The notes under the pieces were generated by a model that did no database searches, was not told the DNA's origin, and saw only the letters and a list, made by a program, of their open reading frames with translations. Shown piece after piece: positions 1-7,702 of a stretch of 64,000 nt of DNA. The position numbers and the translations under genes are program-made. Origin of the DNA: Nitrosomonas sp. (GTDB taxonomy: Bacteria > Pseudomonadota > Gammaproteobacteria > Burkholderiales > Nitrosomonadaceae); NCBI RefSeq assembly GCF_019752095.1, contig NZ_JAIEMO010000003.1, positions 248,001-312,000 of the forward strand. Direction: 5' to 3'. How positions within the stretch are numbered: position 1 is the first letter of the stretch; the number at the start of each line of letters is the position of its first letter.

Positions 1-129
1 AGCGGAAATATCAATATTGGGTTTTTCTATCCCTTTTTGAGTAAGCCTGTTTTGCAAATCAATAGGTAAGGCAGAGAATTGAGATTCTAAAAAGGGGAAA
101 ATTTGATCAAGTAGTAGTATATACGTCAT
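1..129 (-). CDS. Partial unknown protein, runs off left edge
   Basis: The first 43 residues of an open frame begin at the ATG at 127-129 and run off the window. A good ribosome-binding site (AAGGA) lies about 8 nt upstream, and the start is only 11 nt beyond the brnA stop, so it is probably the third gene of the brnTA operon. The visible part has a hydrophobic start (MTYILLLD) and no domain I recognise. It could be a fragment or a short cargo gene of the integrated element. Confidence 0.4.
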   Translation of the reverse strand, partial: MTYILLLDQIFPFLESQFSALPIDLQNRLTQKGIEKPNIDISA

Positions 130-140
130 AACATTCCTTG

Positions 141-404
141 TCAGTGTTGCTTCATCCAGTCCCTTAATGCGTCATTGATGCGAGTTTGCCAGCCGTTGCC
201 TGTGGCTCTGAATTGTTCCAGGATTTCTGTATCTATCCGGAGTGTTACTTGTTCTTTCTTTCCGCTTCCTTGCGGCCTTCCCGGTGCTCTCCGTAATTGC
301 TGCAATTCGTTATCTGTTAAAGGCAGATTGTCAGGATCAGCAAGGGCGGCTGCGTTAATTTGCGCTTCCTCAATATCAGTGGGTCTAATTAATTTCTTGC
401 TCAT
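141..404 (-). CDS. brnA: BrnA family antitoxin
   Basis: The 87-residue product matches BrnA (DUF4415). It has a charged N-terminal half that in the family wraps around the toxin, and a C-terminal ribbon-helix-helix DNA-binding segment (QVTLRIDTEILEQF followed by a GNGWQTRINDALRDW helix). BrnA neutralises BrnT and represses its own operon. I chose the ATG at 404 rather than the TTG nine bases upstream. The gene overlaps the 3' end of brnT by 20 bp, the usual toxin-first order. Family identification is strong; activity is not shown by sequence alone. Confidence 0.85.
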   Translation of the reverse strand: MSKKLIRPTDIEEAQINAAALADPDNLPLTDNELQQLRRAPGRPQGSGKKEQVTLRIDTEILEQFRATGNGWQTRINDALRDWMKQH

Positions 405-657
405 AATAGTCAAATTCTCTTTGGTTAGCTTTGCGCAAACTGATTATTCTTCGGTCATTCTCGCGATCAACATAAACCACGCAATATAATCTTTCGCCAA
501 TCGGTGCTAATGCGACCATACGGTTTTCTCCGTAATCATGCCGCGTGTCCTGCCATATCAGGGCGACATCCCAATCTATGGACGCCGCTTCGGTCAGTGA
601 TACGCCATGCTTTTCTTGGTTTTTAATATCTTTCGCGGCATCGCAAGTCACTTTCAT
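385..657 (-). CDS. brnT: BrnT family ribonuclease toxin
   Basis: The 90-residue protein has the BrnT (DUF497) pattern: an N-terminal strand, 'NQEKHGVSLTEA', a central 'ALIWQDTRHDYGENRM' segment, 'YCVVYVDREN' strand and the C-terminal 'RIISLRKAN..E..YYE' motif. BrnT is a small RelE-like ribonuclease that inhibits translation until bound by BrnA. No Shine-Dalgarno sequence precedes the ATG. The best promoter-like hexamers (TTGACT at 691-686, TACATT at 668-663) would start transcription at or next to the start codon, which would keep toxin translation low. The pair sits just downstream of the element's integrase, typical of cargo that stabilises an integrative element. Confidence 0.88.
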   Translation of the reverse strand: MKVTCDAAKDIKNQEKHGVSLTEAASIDWDVALIWQDTRHDYGENRMVALAPIGERLYCVVYVDRENDRRIISLRKANQREFDYYEQEIN

Positions 658-664
658 GTATAAA

Positions 665-714
665 TGTAGTTACGTTTATTATTGAAGTCAAGAATTATTT
701 GTAGTTACGTTTAT
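665..714. promoter_or_regulatory. Two 15-bp direct repeats, likely BrnA operators
   Basis: TGTAGTTACGTTTAT occurs exactly at 665-679 and 700-714. The copies are 35 bp apart and flank the promoter-like hexamers for brnT; the right copy overlaps the last codons of the integrase gene. BrnA and other ribbon-helix-helix antitoxins autoregulate by binding repeated operators, so these are the best candidates. Binding itself is inferred. Confidence 0.55.
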
Positions 715-2084
715 AGCCTTGCTACATTCAACCCTGCTTGCTTTGGCACAATTTCAATTCCGGCCTCTTGTAAAATCCATTGCTCAATTCTGATATGCCA
801 TAAGTGCAGCAAATCCAGTTCGCGTTGTATGTAATGCTTCTCAGCGATTGCACTTGGTTTGTGTCCCATAATTTGTGCAACGATTCCCGCAGGTACTTCT
901 ACCCACTCAGACAGGGTGCCAAAAGAACGGCGCAAACCATGCAATGATAATGGAGGAAGTGCTGCGACAGTCAATGCCCTATTATGAGGATTGCGCGGTT
1001 CTTCCAGTCTGCCAGATGCAGCGGAGGGACTGCTAAAAACAAACTCATTGCGTCGCGGTAATACAGCTATTATATGTTCTACATAAGGCGTTAGTGGAAT
1101 CACTCGCAGCCCTTCAACCTTATCCCTAATGGTCATGCTCTTCCACTTAAAATCTACATCTTGCCATTGCAAACTCGCCAACTCATTACGACGCGCTCCA
1201 GTCAATAATAAAGATTGTAGGTATGCTGATATAACAGGATTGTTAATTTTCTTTACGGCTTCAAACCAAGGCCGGATTTGGGCACGTCTCAGGCTATCGT
1301 TCTTTTTTGTTCTTGGTGTAGGTACCAATCTCTTTATACTTTCGGTCTCACACGTATCAGAATTCACAATAGCGCTATATTCATCATTCTTTGCACACCA
1401 CGTAATAAAGGCACGCAAAAAACGAAATGCTTTTGCAGCGGAGGTAGGAGCTTGGGCCACCTCCTTTTTTAGCCATGCTGAAACGGCGTAAACATCAAGG
1501 TCAATAAGACGCATCGACATAAAAGGCACCAGCATGCCGGGACGTGTCGTTTCCGATTCATTTGGGCGGCGTCCACGTTTGCGCTTTACTCCACCTGCTT
1601 GTAGAAAATAGGCATGATGTGCCCTATGCCTATCTCCCCATTCGGGCTTTCCGTCTTTAATAGATGCGCTGCGTTCTTTAATATATGCGTTCCATGCTTC
1701 TGCAACAGTCACGGATTCACGAACATTCTGTATCAACAGCGCGGCAGCTTCTTTTTCTCTGGCTAGTTTTTCGGCTTCCTTGGCAGCTTCTTCATTAGCT
1801 TTTACTTCGCGCGGGTCTTTACCTTGATCTATCAAGATTTGTAAGCGGCGAGCTTCAATTTGCGCAGCGTCAATGCTCCATACGTTCACTTCACCGATAG
1901 TTAACCGCATGGTTTTTCCTTTAACTTTCGACTCGAAAATATAGCGCTTGCGATTTGAACCGGCTGTTGCACGAACGGCCAAACCATGCACTTCCGTGCA
2001 CCATAAAAAAGCCTGCGCCTTACCTTCGGTACATTGAAAATCTTCGATACGCCCAGCTGTCAATTTAATTTTTGCCACTATCAC
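711..2084 (-). CDS. Tyrosine recombinase (P4-type integrase)
   Basis: This site-specific recombinase of 457 residues has an N-terminal arm-binding domain (about 1-90, DUF4102 type), a core-binding domain (about 125-250) and a catalytic domain. Visible catalytic residues are R298 (TGARRNE), H382 and R385 (HGLRR), H408 (MGHK) and the nucleophile Y418 (EKHYIQ). Length and layout match integrases of P4-like islands that target tRNA genes. The gene starts with GTG; a second GTG two codons on (2078) is better spaced from a G-rich ribosome-binding site. A tRNA-Arg 3' fragment lies 170 bp upstream, so this enzyme probably moved the element lying to the left. The catalytic set appears complete. Confidence 0.93.
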   Translation of the reverse strand: MIVAKIKLTAGRIEDFQCTEGKAQAFLWCTEVHGLAVRATAGSNRKRYIFESKVKGKTMRLTIGEVNVWSIDAAQIEARRLQILIDQGKDPREVKANEEAAKEAEKLAREKEAAALLIQNVRESVTVAEAWNAYIKERSASIKDGKPEWGDRHRAHHAYFLQAGGVKRKRGRRPNESETTRPGMLVPFMSMRLIDLDVYAVSAWLKKEVAQAPTSAAKAFRFLRAFITWCAKNDEYSAIVNSDTCETESIKRLVPTPRTKKNDSLRRAQIRPWFEAVKKINNPVISAYLQSLLLTGARRNELASLQWQDVDFKWKSMTIRDKVEGLRVIPLTPYVEHIIAVLPRRNEFVFSSPSAASGRLEEPRNPHNRALTVAALPPLSLHGLRRSFGTLSEWVEVPAGIVAQIMGHKPSAIAEKHYIQRELDLLHLWHIRIEQWILQEAGIEIVPKQAGLNVARL

Positions 2085-2252
2085 CGCCCCATCTTTAATC
2101 GATATTTTGTAGCTGATTTGTAGCTACAATTGCAGTATATAGCGGAATAATTATCAACACAACGAATGACAGAAATATTACTAACTAATTGATATAATAT
2201 TAATTAATTGCAATAATGGAATGGCAATCAACAGTCATAAATACGTGCAATC

Positions 2253-2302
2253 ACCCCCTCCTAAGGGGTAGGTCGCACGTTCGATTCGTGTTCAGGGTAC
2301 CA
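2253..2302 (+). tRNA. 3' half of tRNA-Arg(CCT), attachment-site remnant
   Basis: The stretch folds as the 3' half of a tRNA: anticodon stem 2253-2257/2265-2269 with a 7-nt loop whose anticodon is CCT, a 5-nt variable region, a T stem and loop (TTCGATT) at 2275-2291, an acceptor strand TCAGGGT (2292-2298), a discriminator A and an encoded CCA. No D arm or 5' acceptor strand precedes it. Such half-tRNAs are the direct repeats left when an island integrates into the 3' end of a tRNA gene. Because the tRNA would read to the right, the element lies on the left side and this is its right-hand att site. Confidence 0.8.
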
Positions 2303-2425
2303 TTTAATCAAATAGTTACTTATAGGCAAAGCGTTATTATATTTATGGGGTAACGCGCGGGTAACTTTGCAAAGTGATGCAGGTATTAAAAAACAGCAGA
2401 TAATCGGTCTCCCTTCATCAACCAG

Positions 2426-2680
2426 TCATTCAAATAATCGCATTGCTGTTCGGCGTTGGTTTCTAGGTAACTGGGCTTCAGTTTCCAGCCATTGCGTAAA
2501 TACAGCTTTGAATTCCCCAAGCTTGGGAAATGGTTGTGACTGACGTTGATAAACAGGTTCTATCTCAGTTTTTAAATGCTTTCTAACAGTGGGGCGTGAA
2601 ATCCTTAGAGAAAGTGCAATTGAGCTAATACTTTCCTTACTGACAAAATGACGTCTTCTTACTTCCGCAATAATATCCAT
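2426..2680 (-). pseudogene. IS21-family transposase istA, 5' remnant
   Basis: About 84 residues of an IstA N-terminus remain, with a helix-turn-helix (ISSIALSLRISRPTVRKHL) and the typical 'FPKLGEFKAVFTQWLETE' and 'RRTAMRLFE' segments. The frame stops right after RLFE; shifting by one base continues with an IstA-like LVDEG stretch, so a frameshift and then truncation have removed the catalytic DDE domain and istB. I prefer the ATG at 2680, which has GGAG 8 nt upstream, over the TTG at 2707. Two short similar segments at 2733-2750 and 2769-2784 upstream may be decayed IS21 terminal repeats. Confidence 0.75.
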
Positions 2681-2989
2681 TCGTAGCACTCCAGAGTTCT
2701 CCGACAAAATGTCGGCTATTTAACAATCCAGAGTGGAAACTTTTCAACGCTTTTTCACCCGGAACCCTGGTAAGTTTTGCACGCTGATTGACAATTTTAT
2801 TTGGAGTCTGGCTGGCTGCATAACTAATGGCTCTTCTAATCAGTTAGAACAAAATGACGAATGTGTTCTAGTTGGAAGAGCGTTCATGCATGCATGTATC
2901 AGTAGAAAATAACCCCAACAGTCCTCCCAGCGAAAGTGGATAGCTAGGAATTTTATACGCTCAGTCACGGTGTTTAATAAATCACGTAA

Positions 2990-3146
2990 CTACCACACTT
3001 TTACTTTCTAGGAATCGAATCATCACCTCAAATTAATGAAATCAGTGCAGGCTATATTGCTCATCACGAAAATAAGTGGATGTTGTTTGCAATTGGCTGT
3101 GTCATGGGCTACTCACTAGCTATAACCGGCATCGGCTTGCGAGGTT
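2990..3146 (+). pseudogene. Membrane-protein gene fragment interrupted by IS3
   Basis: An open frame without a start codon encodes a coding-looking fragment ending in a hydrophobic segment (MLFAIGCVMGYSLAITGI). It runs straight into the IS3 left end. Removing the IS and one copy of its 3-bp duplication continues the frame across the junction for three residues to a TAA at 4430-4432. It is therefore probably the C-terminal piece of a chromosomal membrane protein. I do not recognise the family. Confidence 0.4.
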
Positions 3147-3211
3147 TGACCCCCGCTGAAAATAATGGACACTTTTTTATCGTATAAAATGACGAAAAAA
3201 AGGAGTTTAGA

Positions 3212-3529
3212 ATGAGCAGGAAACTACATGAGAATTACACGGTGGAATTTAAGGCAGAAGCCGTTAAATTGGTTCTAGAAGAATCACGAGGGATTACAGC
3301 AACCGCCAAGCAACTTGGCATTGCGAAACAAACATTGAGTGGATGGTTGGTTAAAGCGCATTCAGCTAAATTAGCAGATGCAAATCAATCTAATATGCCG
3401 ACACAATCCAGTTTAGAAGCCGAGAACAAACGGCTTAAGCAGGCCCTTGTCCGCGTTGAAATGGAGCGAGATATATTAAAAAAAGCGGCATACTTCGCCA
3501 GAGAAAGTCTGCGAGGTATGCATTTATGA
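3212..3529 (+). CDS. IS3-family transposase OrfA
   Basis: A DNA-binding protein of 105 residues has an N-terminal helix-turn-helix (about 12-50, including TATAKQLGIAKQTLSGWL) and a C-terminal leucine-zipper coiled coil (LEAENKRLKQALVRVEMERDIL) that mediates multimerisation with OrfB. The start has a good AGGAG site 7 nt upstream. It overlaps orfB by the ATGA tetranucleotide, allowing coupled translation or the frameshifted OrfAB fusion usual for the family. This reading frame itself looks intact. Confidence 0.92.
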   Translation: MSRKLHENYTVEFKAEAVKLVLEESRGITATAKQLGIAKQTLSGWLVKAHSAKLADANQSNMPTQSSLEAENKRLKQALVRVEMERDILKKAAYFARESLRGMHL

Positions 3530-4385
3530 AAGCCCATCAGTACATATATCCGATACAGATCATGAGTCAAGTATTCTGCGTATCAGCCAGCGGCTATTAT
3601 GCATGGCGGAATCGCAAACCGAGTATTCGCGCACAACGTGATGCGCTACTTGAGGTTCATGTTAAAGCTGCACATGAAGCCACTCGCCATACATACGGTG
3701 ATGAGCGCCTACATGCAGAACTAGAAGCTAATGGCACACTGATTTCTGCTTACAAAGTACGCGTATTGCGTCGACGACTAGGACTGTTCTGTAAACAAAA
3801 GAAACGTTACAAATGCACCACCAATAGCAACCACAACAAGGCTGTTGCATCCAACCTGTTAGCGCAGGATTTTAGTGTAAGTAGGCCTAATCAGGTTTGG
3901 GTAAGCGACATCACTTACATATGGACAAATGAAGGTTGGCTCTACCTGGCAGGCATCAAGGATCTGTATAGCTGTGAGATAGTTGGTTATGCCATTGGTG
4001 AGCGAATGACGGTAGCGCTTTGTGTCGCTGCGCTACAAATGGCGCTACTCAGGCGCAAACCAAAAACGAAGCTGATATTACACTCAAGGGGTAGCCAGTA
4101 TTGCGCCAAGGAATATCAGAAGCGGTTAAAGCAAGCGGGTATTGTGGCTTCAATGTCACGCCGTGGCAATTGTTACGATAATGCTCCGATGGAAAGTTTC
4201 TGGGGCTCACTTAAAAATGAACTCATTCATCAAAAAAGCTATGTAACAAAACAGACAGCGATAAATGAAATCGTAGAATACATAGAATATTCTATAATCG
4301 TACGCGCAGACATTCAAGTTTGGGGAATATCTCACCTGCCCAGGCGTTGATGCAGTTTATGCTTAAACAGGATGAGGTTGTCTGA
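3526..4385 (+). pseudogene. IS3-family transposase OrfB, disabled
   Basis: The integrase-core (DDE) transposase has the first catalytic Asp (VSDITYIW) and the final Glu (APMESFWGSLKNE). The second motif reads HSRGSQYC instead of HSDRGSQYC: three bases encoding the catalytic Asp are deleted near 4086. A second lesion, loss of one T after about 4290, shifts the frame so that the natural C-terminus (FYNRTRRHSSLGNISPAQAL...) is read only in another frame, ending at the TGA at 4383-4385. The unshifted frame ends at 4350. Both lesions predict inactivity. Confidence 0.88.
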
Positions 4386-4450
4386 AGTGGCAGTGTCTGT
4401 TTTATTCAACAGGGGTCAGTTGCTATCATTAAGAAAACATTCGTTTCCGG

Positions 4451-5623
4451 TTAGATGTAATAATCCTTTAATGGCGGAAAACCGTTAAATTCAACCGAAC
4501 TGTATGTCGTTGTGTAGGCACCAGTCGACAACCAATACAGTCGATCGCCGATTGCAAGATTCAACGGTAAGCCGTACTTATAGTTCTCATACATGATATC
4601 TGCGCTATCGCATGTCGGGCCAGCGATAATCGCGTTCTCGAGTTCGCCGTTCTTCGCAGTGTAGATCGGATACTTGATCGATTCATCAAGCGTCTCGATC
4701 AACCCGGTGAACTTCCCGACATCGGTGTAAACCCATCGATGCAGCGCCGTGCGGGATTTACGCGAGATTAGCACGACTTCGCTAACAAGAACGCCAGCAT
4801 TCGAGATCATTGAGCGACCTGGCTCGATGATTATCTCAGGCATTTCATCCAGAAAATCTTCGTGCAAGAATCGCGCAATCTCCTCAGCGTAGATCGAGAG
4901 TTCGTTCGTGCGTTGCAAATAGTTGGCAGGGAATCCACCGCCCATGTTGATCATTTTCAGCTTGATGCGGTCTTCTTCCCACAAGCGATTGAAGATCACT
5001 TTAACCTTGCCGAGCGCCGCATCCCAAGCGCCAATTTCACGTTGTTGCGAACCGACGTGAAACGATACGCCATAAGGGTCGAGACCAAGATCACGCGCTA
5101 GAATCAACAGATCCATAGCCATGTCACTCTCGCAGCCGAATTTCCGCGACAATGGCCAATCGGCGGTCAACGTACCTTCTGTTAGGATGCGGGTGTAAAT
5201 GCGCGCGCCAGGTGCGGCTTTCGCAATATTGCGAAGATCTGCCTCGGAATCGGTCGCGAACATCCGCACACCCTTCTGATAGAATGAGCGAATGTCTTTG
5301 GCTTTTTTGATCGTATTGCCGAAGCTGATTCGATCGGGTGTCACGCCGAGTGCGAGCACCTTGTCAAGTTCGTACGTCGATGCGATGTCAAAGCACGCGC
5401 CTTTGTCTCTGAGTAGGGTCAGAACTTCCTGTGCCGGATTGGCTTTGACCGCATAGTAGGTGCGCGCGTACGGAAAATGCCGAGACATCTCATCGTATTG
5501 GCGATCAATGGTCGCGAGATCTACAACAAGGAACGGTGTTTCGTGCGTATCGGAGAAGGCTTTAATCCGCCCCCACGTAGTGTCATCGAAATAATCACAA
5601 ACTGTAACCGCTGTGTCAGACAT
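4451..5623 (-). CDS. Ornithine/lysine decarboxylase, fold-type III PLP enzyme
   Basis: The 390-residue enzyme belongs to the alanine-racemase-fold decarboxylases (eukaryote-like ODC, EC 4.1.1.17, sometimes lysine-active) that make putrescine or cadaverine in the cytosol. Visible residues are the PLP lysine K60 (YYAVKANP), H189 (FHVGSQ) stacking on the cofactor, the phosphate-binding GGGFP at about 228-232, EPGR at 267-270, D301 (TDVGKF) equivalent to the substrate-binding Asp of mouse ODC, and the catalytic C338 (GPTCDSAD). The gene stands alone between two IS3 elements and is visibly more GC-rich than its surroundings, which suggests acquisition. Diaminopimelate decarboxylase is less likely because of length and the CDSAD motif. 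Substrate choice between ornithine and lysine is not decidable here. Confidence 0.9.
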   Translation of the reverse strand: MSDTAVTVCDYFDDTTWGRIKAFSDTHETPFLVVDLATIDRQYDEMSRHFPYARTYYAVKANPAQEVLTLLRDKGACFDIASTYELDKVLALGVTPDRISFGNTIKKAKDIRSFYQKGVRMFATDSEADLRNIAKAAPGARIYTRILTEGTLTADWPLSRKFGCESDMAMDLLILARDLGLDPYGVSFHVGSQQREIGAWDAALGKVKVIFNRLWEEDRIKLKMINMGGGFPANYLQRTNELSIYAEEIARFLHEDFLDEMPEIIIEPGRSMISNAGVLVSEVVLISRKSRTALHRWVYTDVGKFTGLIETLDESIKYPIYTAKNGELENAIIAGPTCDSADIMYENYKYGLPLNLAIGDRLYWLSTGAYTTTYSSVEFNGFPPLKDYYI

Positions 5624-6022
5624 TGGCTAAGGGATTCTCCAAATAGGTTATTCGGGGGCAGCATGATGTTGAGCCCGGATGATCGTACAAGGTATCGGGC
5701 TGTTATTGCAACTAAGAATTCCAATAATATTTAGGATTATAGTTATAAGGACATGAAAAATAGTAGAAAATCAAACAGATGGGGAAACTACAATTTATTT
5801 TGTGAGCTATCGTACAGATGTATTTGCAGATTTAAATCATGATCACTAAAGATTTAGTGGTCCCCATATAGACCTCAGAGTCTCCCAGATACTTATGCGC
5901 GAATGGAGTCATAGGTAGCTGGGCCATACCATCTTGTGGCACTTTGGCTTCTAATCGCATTATCTTTGCTAGATGCGTTTTTTTAAAAGAATCCGATTAA
6001 GAATCTTTATTTTTTTGCACAG
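5624..6022. other. Intergenic region upstream of the decarboxylase
   Basis: It contains AT-rich upstream DNA for the decarboxylase gene and one short minus-strand frame (5832-5960) described separately. I see no terminator, repeat or RNA gene here. Confidence 0.4.
5832..5960 (-). CDS. Short open frame, possibly a gene fragment
   Basis: A 42-codon frame from the ATG at 5960 reads like protein (MRLEAKVPQDGMAQLPMTPF then AHKYLGDSEVYMGTTK) rather than random sequence, but it has no convincing ribosome-binding site. It may be the tail of a decayed gene. I do not recognise it. Confidence 0.22.
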   Translation of the reverse strand: MRLEAKVPQDGMAQLPMTPFAHKYLGDSEVYMGTTKSLVIMI

Positions 6023-6541
6023 TTAATTAATCAAATCACAAGTATCGCCATCGATCAGGTCACTTAGTCTTTCCATCCGGGCATTGATCTCATCCCGCAC
6101 AATTGCCGCACGCTCCAAAGAAGCAGCAAACATTGCATCCAATTCTTCTTTAGGAGGGAATACATTCAAATTCACCTCTTGCTTACTCTCAACTTTATCG
6201 CGCCAATTTTTTGGCTGACGATTTTTTAGCCAGAAAATACAAGCTGTCGTATCAGGTGCATAATTCTTGGAGATTTCGGTCTTAATGATTTTACCTTCAT
6301 GGCAGGCGATATGCGTTTCCGCATGACTGTAACCGGTCGCCCGTTTGAACAGCGCGTGGGCAACCTCTGCATCAGCAAGCATCTTGCCGCGTCTCAATGC
6401 ATTGGCAAATTCCGGCTGTTTTTTCTTCCACAAATTAATCGTTGATTCTGCCACATTGAAGAATTCTGCCAATTGCGTATCGGTAGCACCCAGCAAGCAA
6501 TAATTAGAGGTGGCATCACTTGATTGGACAGTTTTGCCCAT
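6023..6541 (-). pseudogene. Phage small-terminase-like protein, 5' end replaced by IS
   Basis: From about residue 17 the 172-residue frame matches small terminase subunits that have an N-terminal helix-turn-helix: LLGATDTQLAEFFNVAESTI, then KKKQPEFANALRRGKMLADA, 'RATGYSH', and the closing 'APDTTACIFWLKNRQPKNWRDK'. The first codons (MGKTVQ) are supplied by the end of the adjacent IS3 element at 6525-6541, so the original N-terminus is lost. No large terminase follows; the downstream DNA is the decarboxylase gene. It is best read as a stranded relic of an older prophage, unrelated in sequence to the terminase genes near 60 kb. Confidence 0.72.
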
Positions 6542-6569
6542 ATCTTAAGTGGAAATCTCGCGTTAATGC

Positions 6570-7403
6570 CTACGCTGTTTTTTGCATTGCAGGCAGGTTA
6601 TCGAAGTAGAACTCATTTGGCATTTTGTCGTCAAGCGCGGTGTGAGGTCTATTTTGGTTGTAGAACATGAAATATTTTTCTAAGCCTTGTTTTGCATCAC
6701 ATATGCTGTCGTAGGCGTGCAGATAGACCTCTTCGTATTTGACGCTCTTCCAAAGCCGCTCGACAAACACGTTGTCACGCCAGCTACCTTTGCCATCCAT
6801 ACTGATCTGGATACCGTTATCCTTCAGCAGCCCAGTGAATTCCAAGCTGGTGAATTGGCAACCTTGGTCAGTGTTGAAGATATCCGGCTTGCCATGCTTG
6901 TTTATGGCTTCTTGCATTGCTTCAATACAGAAGTCGGTAGTCAGGGTGTTAGACAATCGCCATGACAGCGCCCGACGGCTTGCCCAGTCGATCACGGCAA
7001 ACAGATAAACGAAGCCGCGCTTCATTGGGATGTACGTGATATCTGCTGCCCAGACATGATTTGAGCGGGTGATGGACAAATTCCGCAACAGATACGGATA
7101 GACTGGATGCGCCTGATACCGCTTGCTGGTGTTGGGCTTGCGGTAGATTGCGTGGATTCCCATTCGCTTCATCAGCGTAGATACACGACGCCGACCGAAT
7201 AGGCCTCCTTCACGCTTGAGCATTTTGGAAAGCATTCTGGCACCTGCAAAGGGATGGTTCAGATGCAATTCGTCTATCCGGCGCATCAGTGCAAGCTCTT
7301 CCGCTGCTGATGGCGGAGCTGGTTGATAGTACGCCGTTGAGCGTGCCACATCCAATAGCTGGCATTGCTTCACCAGCGGCAGTTCGTGGGTTTGGTCTAT
7401 CAT
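6570..7403 (-). CDS. IS3-family transposase OrfB (DDE integrase core)
   Basis: The 277-residue catalytic subunit has an N-terminal HTH_21-like region (VKQCQLLDVARSTAYYQ, HPFAGARML) and an rve integrase core with a full DDE set: Asp in VWAADITYIP, Asp in FNTDQGCQFTS, and Glu in DNVFVERLWKSVKYEEVY. It performs the strand cleavage and transfer that move the element. It overlaps orfA by ATGA. All key residues are present, so this copy may be active. Confidence 0.94.
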   Translation of the reverse strand: MIDQTHELPLVKQCQLLDVARSTAYYQPAPPSAAEELALMRRIDELHLNHPFAGARMLSKMLKREGGLFGRRRVSTLMKRMGIHAIYRKPNTSKRYQAHPVYPYLLRNLSITRSNHVWAADITYIPMKRGFVYLFAVIDWASRRALSWRLSNTLTTDFCIEAMQEAINKHGKPDIFNTDQGCQFTSLEFTGLLKDNGIQISMDGKGSWRDNVFVERLWKSVKYEEVYLHAYDSICDAKQGLEKYFMFYNQNRPHTALDDKMPNEFYFDNLPAMQKTA

Positions 7404-7702
7404 CGCTTTGCGCCCAGCAATCCCGCCTTGATGAGAGCGCCTTCTAAAAAATCATTCTCCAGCGTGAGTTGCCCAATCTTGGCGTGGAGTATCTTGAGAT
7501 CAGGCTCGGCGGCCTTTACCCTTGAATTACTCCCGAACACATCGATTGCAGATTCCTGTAACTGCTGCTTCCATTCCGAAATCTGATTCGGATGCACATC
7601 AAATTGTTCAGCTAACTCAGCAAGTGTCTTGTCACCCTTGATCGCAGCTATGGCCACCTTGGCCTTGAATCCCGCTGCGTGATTCCTCCTCGTCCTTCTC
7701 AT
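7400..7702 (-). CDS. IS3-family transposase OrfA
   Basis: The 100-residue DNA-binding subunit has a helix-turn-helix (TLAELAEQFDVHPNQISEWK at about 27-46) and a C-terminal zipper segment (ILHAKIGQLTLENDFLEGAL). It recognises the IS ends and pairs with OrfB, whose start codon overlaps the OrfA stop. GGAGCGAG lies just upstream of the ATG. The frame is intact. Confidence 0.92.
   Translation of the reverse strand: MRRTRRNHAAGFKAKVAIAAIKGDKTLAELAEQFDVHPNQISEWKQQLQESAIDVFGSNSRVKAAEPDLKILHAKIGQLTLENDFLEGALIKAGLLGAKR

Larger units (their letters stand above)
1..2302. mobile_element. Right end of a tRNA-Arg-integrated element
   Basis: The integrase, the brnTA pair and the partial gene lie between the left edge and the tRNA-Arg half-gene att site. 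The second att copy and the intact tRNA are outside the window, so size and remaining cargo are unknown. The boundary at 2302 is inferred from the tRNA fragment. Confidence 0.6.
3147..4418 (+). mobile_element. IS3-family insertion sequence, inactive copy
   Basis: The element of about 1272 bp has imperfect terminal inverted repeats beginning TGACCCC (3147 onward and complementary up to 4418), and is flanked by the 3-bp direct repeat GTT (3144-3146 and 4419-4421). It encodes OrfA and OrfB in the usual overlapping arrangement. OrfB lacks a catalytic aspartate and carries a frameshift, so this copy should not transpose on its own. Confidence 0.88.

Noticed and set aside
711-2084. Integrase of the 26-64 kb prophage
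   Set aside because: It is 24 kb away with ordinary chromosomal genes between, and it abuts its own tRNA att site, so it belongs to the left-hand element.
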